Shown here: piece after piece, positions 6,761 to 18,700 of the stretch
How the letters are laid out: each line of letters opens with the position of its first letter
Position numbering within the stretch: the stretch's first letter is position 1
Assembly (NCBI RefSeq): GCF_025655475.1
Contig: NZ_JAHTIK010000001.1
Span: 6,855,494-6,890,511, forward strand
Direction: 5' to 3'
Length of the DNA: 35,018 nt
From: Kitasatospora sp. DSM 101779
GTDB taxonomy: Bacteria > Actinomycetota > Actinomycetes > Streptomycetales > Streptomycetaceae
Translations under genes and position numbers: made by a program
Notes under the pieces: model-generated
Database searches by the model: none
Told to the model about the DNA's origin: nothing
The model's input: only the letters and a program-made list of their open reading frames with translations

Positions 6761-9700
6761 GGCCTGCTGACCGGCCCGCTGGAGCTGCTCACCTTCGGCA
6801 TCGGCAAGCTGTTCGGCCGGATGTTCGGGAGCGGCCTGACCAAGAACCTGCTGGCCGACATCAAGACCCTCGCGGGGTCCGAGTGGAAGGGCGAGCTGAA
6901 GGCCCTCACCACGGCCGAGCTGGACGGCGTCCTCAAGGGCATGCGGAACGCCCCGAAGAGCAGCTTCCAGACGGTCCTGGAGATGGTTCGGCACGACCTC
7001 AAGGACCAGGCCGCGAAGACCGCCGCCAAGGACACCCTGGGCGCCGTCTGGCGCAAGGACCGCGGCAAGCTCGCGCAGAAGGTCGGGGACGGCGTCGTGC
7101 AGTCCGAGACGAAGCTGGGCCTGAAGGGGGTGGAGAACCTCGGGCACGGGTTCACCAAGGTGGAGCGGCTGTCCCACCGGATGGGCGAGCTGTTCGAGCG
7201 GGACCTCGTCATGCACGGCGTCGACGCGCAACTCGCCAACGCGGCGGGCCGGTTGGTGGCCGCGCGGGCGGCCGCCGCCGGCGGCCGCTACGCCATGGAC
7301 CTCGGCGCCTTCACCAAGCTGGCGCGCACCCTGGTCGAGACCGCGGGCCAGACCGAGGCCAAGGCCCTGGAGAGCCTCACCAAGCGCATCGGGAACCTGC
7401 AGAACGAACTCAAGGGCCTCGCCGGCAACGTGGCGGCGGGTGAGGCGAAGAACCTGGAGCTGCAGAGCCTCAAGGACACCGTCAAGGCCACCCAGGACCT
7501 CGCCCGGAGCGCGGTCGGCCTGATGGACGGGCTCCACCCGCAGACCGCCGGGCAGTTCCTGTACCGGTTCGGCGAGGGCGTCGGCGGATGGATCAGAGGA
7601 GGCGTCCAGAACGTCCTCACCGAAGGGTCCTACAACCTTGCCTTCGGCGAGGACCACACGTTCACCGTCAGCGTCGAGAGCTTCTACGGCGGCGTCTCCA
7701 TGGGCGCGCTGGGCCACCTGGGGCACATCGCGGGCGGCCCCCTGCGCCTCAAGCTCCAGGAACTGGACCTGCACCTCCCCAACCACGCCCGCTTCCCGCT
7801 CGCCGTGGTCTCCAACCTGATGGGCCACCCGACCGCGCTGTGGCGCTCCGGCCCGGAGGGAACGACGGAGGTCGGCGGCGGGTCCTCGGTGAAGCCCCTC
7901 GACGCTCCCCCCACCCGGCCGGAGAACATCAAGCTGTCCTCCAACGGCCGGCCCGCAGACTCCGAGTCGTCCGGAGCGGTCAAGGGGCCCGACGGTACGA
8001 CGACGAGGACCACCGGCGGGAGCAACGGGGAGGAGAGGACGACGGCCGAGGCCCCCGCGCCACCGAAGCCGGTCGCCACGGTCGGCGGAGAAGGCGGGGA
8101 GGGAGCGCCGCCGAAGCCGCCGGAGGGGGAGGGCACCGTACACGTGACGGCCTCCGCGCACGCAGGCGCGCCCGCACCGGAGGTGCCCCCGCCCTCCCGC
8201 GTCGTGACGGCCGGCGGGAACCAGGAACACGTCGTCCACCGGGAACAGCAGCCCGACCACCGCCCGGCGACGGAGTACGGCCACCCGTTGAGCGCCGAGG
8301 ACAGGTCGGCGTGGGTGGTCGGCAAGGATCTCCCGGACACCGTCCTGAAGGCCCTGGAGCTCCGCCCCAGGGACGACACGCGCTACGCCCTGGTGATGCA
8401 CACCGACGCCGACGGCCTCCCGACCGACCGGAACGGCCGCGCGCTGTCGCCGCAGGACGTCGCCGACGTCATCGTCGCGCTCGGCGAGCACGGACGGCTC
8501 GACGGCCGGAGGACCATCGACTTCATCGCCTGCGACCTGAACGGCGGCGATCACGTTCACTTCGGCGCGGAGGTGATGGAACTCGTCTGGAAGCACCCGG
8601 AGTTCGCCGACCTGAAGGCGAGGGCGGCCGACGGGCCGGTATGGGTGGCGCCCGGTTTCACCGGGGAGAAGACGATGGCGGAGGGCCCCGGTACCGGTCA
8701 CCTGATCGTCGCCGAGAAGGTCGGCTTCGACCAGCACGGGCGTCCGGTGATCGAGGGCCGCGGCAACTGGCACGAGTACACCAGGCGCGAGTACACCGAG
8801 GGCGAGAATCCCCCGGAGAGCATGGTGATCGTCAGCACGACCGCCTCGAAGCTCCCGGAGCACTACGCCTCCGGAGGGTTCCACGCGTCGATGCCGGGCG
8901 CCGAACGCTTCGGCGAGGATCCGCCGGCCTTCGCCGACGGGCCCGCGCACCCCGGGCAGGACGGCGCGCGGCCGGACCACACCCCCGCCGGACCCGCCTA
9001 CCGCTACGCCGACGCCCCCGAGCACGTCCGCGCCGAGGCGGACGGCAGCCGGGCGGAGCAGTGGCGGCAGACCCAGCGTGACCTCCAGGACGCCTACGGC
9101 GCCAAGCTCTCCGAATCCGCCGAACAGCACCGCAAGGACCCCGACGGCAGCGGTCACCCGCTCGACGAGGCAGCCGCGGACCGGCTGGCCGAGCGGTTCG
9201 CCCAGGGATCCGTGCACTTCCCCGAGCACGCGCCGGCGGATCTGCCCGCGGCGGTGCGCCGCCGGGCCCAGGAGATGCTGCACCGGGAACTCGCGGCCCG
9301 GCCGCGGGACCGCGAGCGGATCCTCGCCGACCTGGACGGGCTGGTGCACGTCGCAGCGGTGCGCGAGAGCTACGTCCGGATGGCCCGCGAGCGCTTCGAG
9401 CAGGCGCTGGAGGCCACCCGGTCCCCGAAGCTCCTCGGCGACGGCACCGGCCGCACCCGCGCGCCCGCCCCGCTCTCGGAGGCCGCGCTGCGGGCCGTCC
9501 GCGCGGCGACGGAGAGCGGGTTCCTGTCCCGCGCCGAGGCCGAGGCCGCCCGGCTCTACGCCCGGCCGGAGGACATCGGCGAGCACACCGCCGAGCCGGC
9601 CAGGGCGCACGCGGAGGACTCCCTGGAGGGGCTCACCGTCCGGCTGCGCGAGGAACTCGCCCTGCACGCCGACCACGAGCGCGCCCTCGCCGAGGCCGAC

Positions 9701-12700
9701 CGCCTGGTCGAACGGGCGGTCCGGGACAACGGCTGGCACGACCGGCTCTCGGCGGCCGACCGGGACCTGCTCGCCGCGGTCGGCGTGACGGGGCGGCCGA
9801 AGCCCTCGGACGCCGCCGTGGCGGAGATCAAGCAGCGGGTGCGCGAGCGGGTCGCGGCGGACTTCGCCGAGATCACCGGCCCGCTGGACCCGACCGGGCG
9901 GCGGCGCGGGCGCACCGAGGCGGTGAAGCTGTTCGAGACGGCCCTGGGCGGCCACGTCAGCGGCCTGCCCCACGAGTTCGCCGTCGGACTCGTGCGGGAG
10001 AGCGCGATTCGGCGGGCCGCCGCGGAGGCGGAACAGGCGGCCGGCTCCTGGCACCTGCAGACCGAGCACCGGGCGCTCGCCGAACGGTTCGGCGTCACCG
10101 CGGGGAACATCCACCGGGCGAAGGAGGAGGTCGTCCGGGACCTCGCCGAGGCGCTGCACCAGCAGGTCCTCGACCACGCCGACCGCCCGGCCGTCCTGCG
10201 CCGCGCGATCGAGGGGCTCACCGAGGCCGGGAACGTCCGTGACCTGCTGCTGTACCGCGCCGCGCGGTCGGCGGCCCACCAGGCAGCCGACACCGCCGCG
10301 CGGTCGGCGGCCCGTGCGCACGGCGTCCTGTCCGAGCATGCCGTCGACCGGCTGACGGAGGGGCACACCCAGCGGATCGAACGGTCCTTCGACGAACTGT
10401 TCCGCACCTCCGGCGACCTGACAACACGTCAGGACGAGTGGGGCCGGCGGCGGAGCGAGCTGGACCGGGAACTGGTCGACCACGCCGCCTTCGAGCGGCA
10501 GGCCGCCCCCGCCCTGCGCGAGGCCGCCCGGGCCTTCGACGACCTGGCCCGGCCGCACGTCCTCGCCGAGGACCGGGCCGCCGCGCTCAAGCGCGCCTAC
10601 GGCGACGAGTTCTTCACCCGCTATCGCGAACTGTGGACCCTCGACCACTTCGACGCGGCCTCCTGGCAGGCCCACGAACGCACCCACGAGGACGCCTTCG
10701 CCCACCGGGCGCAGCCGCGGCCCGAGGAGGGTGCGGACCGCTCCGCCGACCAGGGCGCGCTCACCGTCGCGGACCGGCCGATCGGCCGGGCGGGTGAGCG
10801 CCGGGCAGGCGAGGCCGCCGACCTGATCGCCGACGTCCTCTCCCCGCACACCGTCCGGGAGAGGGACGACACCCCCCAGGACGTCGGCGAGGCCCCGCGG
10901 CCCCGGACGGAGGTCGCCCCGCGCAGCCCCCTCGGGGCCGAGGAGCGGGCTGCCGCCCTCAAGGAGGTCAACCGGGTCATGGGCGGGCCGGAAGGGCGGA
11001 CCGGCCTGCCGATGGCCTCGGGCCGACACCTCGGCTTCGACGAGCCCGGGCACAACATGCTCCGCGACGTCGTCGTGCTGTCCGACCGGCTCAAGACCTT
11101 CAGGGCGGATCACGACGAAGCCGGCGTGCAGAGGCTGCACGACGCTGCGGCGAAGAAGAAGCGCCCCCCGAACCTGGCCGATCAGCCGGTCGGCAGCACC
11201 CAGAGGCTGAGGACAGCGGCCGACATCGCCGTGCTGGACTCCGCGGTGGCAGCAGCGGCCGAGCTCCTCGACGGGCCGCTGCGGCCGGACCACGCCGCCG
11301 TCCTGATGGGTCTCGATCTCACCGCGCCGGTCGGCCGCACCTCGGCCGCCGAACCGGACGACGTGCGGAGCCTCGCCGCCGTGCTGCACAGCCGGCACCG
11401 GATCGACGACGCCGTGCACCGGCGCCTGCAGGAGGATCCCGCGGACCAGGAGGCGCGCGCCACGCTCCACGACGCGGAGCTGCGCCTGCGCGCCGAGTAC
11501 CTGGGAGGCCGGTTGCGGCTGCCCGCGCCCGACAGCGGGCACCGGTTGGTCGCGGCCATGCACGAGCTGACGGCCGGGAACAACCGCCCCGGCCTGCGGA
11601 TGACCTGGCAGGTCGACGGCAGCGGCAGTGCCTTCCACCAATGGGCGACCGGCGCCCGGGACACCGCACCACCCCTCGCCGAGGAGACCACGCTCAACTG
11701 CTGGGAGGCCGTGCTGCTGACGGCCCACCACGCCGGACTGCTGTCGGAGCAGTGGATCCGCGAGACCTACCGCCACTCCGGAGAGAACTGGCACGACCAC
11801 CTGCGCAGCCGGCTGCTCCGCCGTGACAGCACCACCCTGTACACCGCGCAGTCCGAGCACGCCAGGACACTGCCCCTCGCCGGCGACATCGTCATCACCA
11901 GCAACGCCATGAACCATGTGGCCCTCGCCACCGGCCGGGTCGACGGGGAGGGCCGTCCGCTGGTGCTGAGCTTCGGCGTGGCCGACGACGAGGGGAGCTT
12001 CACGGCGGACGAGGTCGTCCTGGTCGCCGCCGACGAGGTGACGCTCGCCTCCGCCGACTTCGGGCCCGGCCCGTGGTTCTTCCATCCACCAGCCGACCTC
12101 CCCACCGCGCCCCGCCTGCAGGCGCCGGCCACCGAGTCCGCCGTGAGCCGGGTGCCGCAGCCGCAACCCGTGGGGCCCCGGATCGACCGCACGCCGCGCT
12201 TCGTCGTCCGGTCGTCCTTCGACGCCCGGCGCTTCCACCACGAGGGACCGGTCACCGATCTGACGGTGCGGATCGCCGTCCGGGACGGCGGTGAGCACGA
12301 TGCCGCCGCGGTCTGGCAGAGGGTGGTCGAGGGCGTCGAGGAGCACCTCAACCAGCCCCGTTACCGGCTGGCCAACGGTGACCGGATGCACGTCACGGTG
12401 GTGCGGGTCGATCCCGGCCAGGACGCACACCTGACGGTCGACCTGGTCGGACGCGACCGGCAGATGGACCAGAACACGTGGTGGGCCGACGGCCATCCGC
12501 TCGACTACGCCCACGAGTTGGGCCACCAGCTGGGCCTGCGCGACGAGTACCGGACACCGGACCTCCCGCACCGGCCGGATGTCGCAGGCAGCCTGATCGG
12601 GAACCCGCACGCCCCGGCCCCCGAGGGGCTGCGGCAGGGCGGCCTGCGCGAGCGCCACCTGCAGCTGATCTCCGCCGTCGTCGGGGACCTCGACCAGCAC

Positions 12701-15700
12701 CCCCGCAACGGAGCCGACGACCGGAGCTGGGACGAAGCCCGCGGCGCCGCCACCCCGCACCTGCGCACCCATGTCTGGGTCGACCCGGTCTCCGCGCCGA
12801 AGCAGCCCGGACGGGACGGCGACCAGGACACCGTGGCACCGCGCCTCCACGACGCCGACGACAACGGCATTGGCGAGCAGCCTACGGTGAACCCCTACCA
12901 GGACCTGTTCGGTGACGACCTGTATGCCGAGCTGCAGGCCGACGCGAGCGTCCAGCAGGCCGGCGCGGCCGAGCAGGCGTTGGTGACCTTGCTGCTCGAG
13001 GACATGAACCTGCAGTCGATGCCGGCCACCGATCCCTTCATCGACACGGTGGCCGAGTCGTTGTCGGCGCACCTGGCCGCCGAGGCACCGCGTGGCACGG
13101 AAGTGTTCCAGCTCCTCGACAGCCTCGACGGGGTCCCGCGCAACTTCGACCGGCTGGTGGTCCGTTACGCCGAACGGACCGGCGGTCAGGACATCGTGCT
13201 CGTCCTGCGCGAAGCGGCGCGGGCGGGACGCCTGGGCGAGGGGGCCGAGCAGCGGGTACTGGACCGGTTCGGCCGTAAGGACCACCTTCCGCCCGCCCAC
13301 CTCATCGACATATTCCTGCATCCGAACGAGCTGGCGAAGTCCGAGCGCCTCCGGACGCTCCTCATGGGCTCCGGCCAGGCCGACGGCGTGCTGACGCTGC
13401 TCGCCCCGCTGCGGAGCGACCTCCGGCAGCTCTGGCGGGTCCTGGACTTCCAGGACCTGGGGGGCGAGCGCTCCTTCCTGGAACAGGTCGAATCCCGGTT
13501 CCCCGAGGCGACCGCACTGCACGCCTACATCAGGAACGGCGAGTTGTGGGAGCGTCCGGTCGTGGACGAACACGACGCACTGGACCTCTTCCACCAGCTG
13601 AGCGAACTCCACTACCGGGCCGCCGACGGCACCGACGCGCGGATTCCTTTCGACTTCCCCGACGACGGCTGCTACGACCGGGCACACCTGATGGCCGTCC
13701 GGCTCACCGAACTCGGCATCGCCAACAGGAAGATCTTCGTCCAGCACCGGACGATGGACGATGCGGCCGGTCTCGTGGTCAACTCCCCGAACGCGGCGCG
13801 GACCGGGATGCTGGAGCCGCAGCAGGTCAGCTGGGGGTTCCACGTCGCGGTGGTCATCGACGTCGACATCAACGACGACGGCCGGCCGGAGCCGATGGTG
13901 ATCGATCCCTCGATGGCCGACCGACCGTTGCTGGTCGACCACTGGATGGCCCAGATGGGCATCGCGGTGGGCTCCTCGGACCACCTCGGTGACCACTACA
14001 CCGAGGTGGTCGGCCGGCTGGTCGATCTCCTGAACGACTCCTTGATCGTCACCAGCAGCCTCGGCTTCCCCCTCGGTGTCCCCACTCACTACTTCGTCGA
14101 GCGCCAGACGTACTTCCTGGTCGGGGCCAACGACGCCAATCAGCCTGGCCGGGACGAGCCCTCCGGTCAGTCCCTGCGCAGGTCCGAGCGGTTCTTCCAG
14201 GAGCGTCAGCTGGCCGGGACCGACAACAACCGCAGCGCCGCGGCGGCTCGGGCGTTCGACCGGAAGTTGGAGCGGCTGCTGGAGGGCTCGGCGGATCTGG
14301 AGGGCACGGACCCCTACCACCACAGCTCCGACGAGGACCAGCGGCCGGAGCTGTTCCGGTGGCAGGACGTGCCCCCGGACGGTGACTGCCTCTACCACGC
14401 CGTCAACGCAGTCCTGACCCCTGAGGACGGAGACGCGGCGGCCCTGCGCACACGGGTCGTGAACTGGATGCTGGAGACCGGGAACCTCCCCGTGGTCAGG
14501 GGGTTTGCCCGGGCCTTCGGGACGAGCATGGACGAACTCGCCCGCACCATCGGCCGGACCGGCAACTGGAACACGATGGCCGGGGATCTCGCGCCCCGGG
14601 TGGTCGCCTCCGCGTTGGGAGTGCAGCTGCACATCCACCGGACCGGTCAGCCCGACGTCGTCCTGGACCCGTTGAACGGAGTGGCGCCGGCGGGGACGGT
14701 CCACCTCCAACTGGACGCGGACCACTACAGCGCGTGGGTCCCCACCCGGCAGAAGCGGGGCCGCGAGGACACTGATGACGGCGGAGCCGGCGACCACGGC
14801 GAAGGCCCGTCCACGCGGAAGCTCAAGGTGGAGCCGCATCCGATGGAGACGGAGGAGCAGTCGCCGTCGGACACCGAGATGCAGCAGCCTTCGACGTTGC
14901 CGGCGCCGCCGACGACCGGGCAGGACGGGCAGGTCGTGCTCGGCCGGCCGCCGGTCGGGCTCGGTGGCGGCGACATGCCGGTGCCCGGGCCGCTGCACGA
15001 TCGGGTGCAGGCATTGGAGCACCTGTCGGGCGAGGAACGCCGTTCGCTCGCCGCAGGCCAGGACTTCCTGGCGGGGCTGCGCGCCGAACTGGGCCCGGAG
15101 GACTTCGCCCAGGCGGCGGCCAGGCTGCTCGTCGACGTCGACCCTCGCTCCCAGCAGCCGGTCGCCGCCCGCCGGACAGCGGAGGCGCTGGTCACGCGGA
15201 TGCTGTCGAACCAGGAGCTCGCGGAGCGTCTGGTGAACGCGGGCGTGCGGGTCGTGGTGGTGCCGCGGGACGTGCCGATGACGGAGGTGCCCGGTTTCGT
15301 AGAGTCCGCGCGCGGTACGGGCGACGGCCGTGACTGGTCGGTGGTCCGCGGCTCCAGCGGGAACGGGCTCGTCCTGATCACTGAGGAGAACCTGCTCGGT
15401 GCCCGGACGACGGTGGGGCCGAACCTGGAACACCCTGAGGGGTACTCCACCTCTGTCCACGAACTGGCCCACACGATCCACGAGTTCGGTCTCACCCGGG
15501 AACAGCGGGACCTGGTCGTTCAGGCCTATCGGAACCGGAACGCCGCCGGCTCCCGGTCCGAGCCGTCCGGTGAGGAGAACGTCACGGCCTGGCCGGACGG
15601 CGGCGTGCTGGACGCGGACGGCAACCCGGTGGGCAACTACTCGGCCCGAAACCACCACGAGTTCTTCGCCCAGCTGGTCACGGCGTACTTCGGGTACAAC

Positions 15701-18700
15701 CACGGCAACGACCCGACGACCGGGCTGCCCCGCAACAACGGCGCCGACTGGGTGCGCGCGCACGTGCCGGACCTCGTGCCCGTGCTGGAACACCTCTTCG
15801 GCCCCGGATCGCGAGCGGACCACCCCGAGGCGGCCAACCCGATCAGCCGCACCGAGGCTGAGGAGGAACTGTTCGACGGATTCCGGGAGTTCATGGCGAA
15901 CGCCACGGCGCAGAACGCGCCGACCGGACGGCCGGACCAGCAGCACGTCGAGGTGGGGCAGCAGCCCCCGCCGGCGCGGGTCGACCGGACGCCGCGTTTC
16001 GTGGTGCGGTCGTCGTTCGATGCCCGGCGTTTCGAGCACGGTGGTGAGGTGCACACCGATCTGACGGTGCGGATCGCATTCCGGGAGGGTGGCGGACGGG
16101 ATGTCGCGGCGGTGTGGAAGAAGTTGGTCGAGGGGGTGGAGGAGCACCTCAACGCGCCGGGTTACCGGGTGGCCGGCGGTGACCGGATGCACGTCACGGT
16201 GGTGCGGGTCGAGCCGGGTGCCGAGGCCCATCTGACGGTGGACCTGGTCGGGCGGGACCGGCAGATGGACCAGGGCGCGTGGTGGGCGGACGCGGAGCCG
16301 CTGGACTACGTGCACGAGTTGGGTCATCAGTTGGGTCTGCGTGACGAGTACCGGACGGCGGACCTGCCGCACCGGCCCGACGTGGACGGCAGCCTGGTCG
16401 GGAACCCGGACGCGCCGGCCCCGCAGGGTCTGCGGCAGGGCGGTCTGCGCGAGCGCCACCTGCAGCTGATCTCCTCCGTGGTCGGGCATCTCGACCGGCA
16501 CCCCGGCAGCGGAGCCGTCCACCAGCGCTGGGACGAGGCCCGCGAGGCCGCCACCCCGCAGGCGCGCAGCCACGTCTGGGTGGACCCGGTCTCCCGGCCG
16601 GAACTCCACGGCAGCGAGCGCGCGGCGACGGAGGTCGCCCCGGAAGGGAGGAAGAAGAACAACAGGTTCAAGAAGACTCCCTACAGGGAGTCGGACGCGA
16701 AGAACGAGAAGGCGGTCATCGAGCAGCCCGGCTACGCTTCCGGCGACCAGTTCGGCATCGCGGTGGCGCTGCTCCTCAACGAGAATCTGCACGTCGTGAT
16801 CGGGCGGGCGCCCGCCGGGGAGAACGGCACCCACCTCGCGGGTGACAAGTCTCGGGAGCTCGAGGCGTTCTACAAATTCTCCGGAATCGGGGATGATCGC
16901 ATTCATATAGCCGAAGCCCTGAGCATGGAGACGAGGGAGCAGTACGACAAGATCAAGGAGAAGGTCAACCAAGTTCTGGACGGCGGTGGTTATGTCTTCA
17001 CCCCGGAAAAGCCTCGGGAGCACGTGGTAAAAACCATCTACTACGGGACGGAGATGGTCAGTCGATACTTCGACGCGGACTCGCCCGACATGATCCGCAG
17101 GGCATGGAAGCTGATCGACGAAGACGGCAATGGAATCAAGGACGAAGAGGTCGGGAACTGGCTGAAGCGGCGGGGTATCGATCTCAAGCCCGGTAGCAAG
17201 GTGCTGGTGATCTGGTCCCGCTTCACCGGGAAGAAGACCGGGTGGCTCGATGTGCGGGGCCGGATGGAGCACGACACGAGTTTCGAGGGAACCCGGCAGC
17301 TCCTCCGAGCACTGGGGGACAAGTACGATGCGGTGATCATCACGGGCGATCCGCACCCGGACGCCGGCAAGGCCGAGAAATGGCGTCAGTTGCTTGCGGA
17401 GATGGACGGCGATCGCTTCCATGACATCACCGGTTTCTGGGGTGCCGGCGAGTCGGACAGGGCGGCGGTCCGCGCCTGGACGGAAGGCATGAGGGTCGGG
17501 CAGCTCAGGCTGTACGACTACCTCGGCAGAAATCACGTCGTCCAGCACATCGGTGCCCGATCCGGGAACCTGGAAGCCTTGGCGTTGATCAAGCAGAGTG
17601 TCCGCTACCTGGAGGAGAAGGGGGCCAGTGGCGCTTACCGAATGACCCACTGGCATGATGCGGGAGAGGGCCTGACCAAGCTCGGGGGCGTGGCTCCCGG
17701 ATACGAGCGCATCCAGATCACCGTTCCCCCGACCGCGTCCGGCCGCTACGCCAAGCCGTTCGACGTGCACCGCAGCGATCTCCCGGAAACCCTCTCCTAC
17801 CTCCCGACAGGAGGGGTGAAACGTCGGCACAAGCCGGCCGGCGTCTACGGCGGCGAGCGCGGGTTCGACCACACGTCGATGGTGGAAATCCTGCGCGCGC
17901 TCGGGCACGCGGAGGGATTCTCGGCAGAGCAGTTCGACCAATTCCACGAGAGGCGGATTTCCCAGCTCCGGCGCCAGTTCCACAAAGTGCGCAGGGAGGT
18001 GGATCTGGCCCTCAAGTCCGACATTCACCCGCAGGAAGTGCAGAGGCGGCGGGATGAATTCGATCGGGTGGTCGTTCGACTGGAGAAGATCTTTGCCGTC
18101 GACGGGCCGTCGAAGGGCCAGTTCGAGGAGCACTATAAATACCTGGTCGACAAGGCGCTGCCTGGAATCGCGCACCTCTGGAGGATCAAGCGCGATTTCG
18201 AGGACTATTCCGATATGTCTGCGGAGGGCTATCGCATCGAATCCATGCCTCGTGACGGAAACTGCCTCTACAAGGCATTGGCCCTTTCGGGGGTGATGGG
18301 GCCTTGTTCGACTGAAGAACTCTCCGGTGGTGCGAGGAAGATGCGCCAGGGCGCAGGGGAGTGGATCAATAAGAACTTCAAGCGCGTTTTCGATGACATC
18401 GTGGAGCGGCGCGGTCTCCGCATCGATGCCATGAGGGAGGTTGAGTGGCTGGTCGATACCCGTGGGCAGTGGGCCGGTAAATTGGGGGATGTCATCCCGG
18501 AAATCCTCGCCGAAGCTTTCCGGGTGAGGTTGAGGATCTTCGATGGAATGAGTTCCAGGTCGTACGGACCTGAGGGTGAATCGGTACGGGAGGTCTCGGT
18601 CCTCCTGGGTGACGGCCGCTACTCGCTGCTCCGTGCAATCAGTAGTGAGCATGAGACCGATTCGCTGCGCGAGGATGACCGATCGGAGAGCGAGGGCGAG

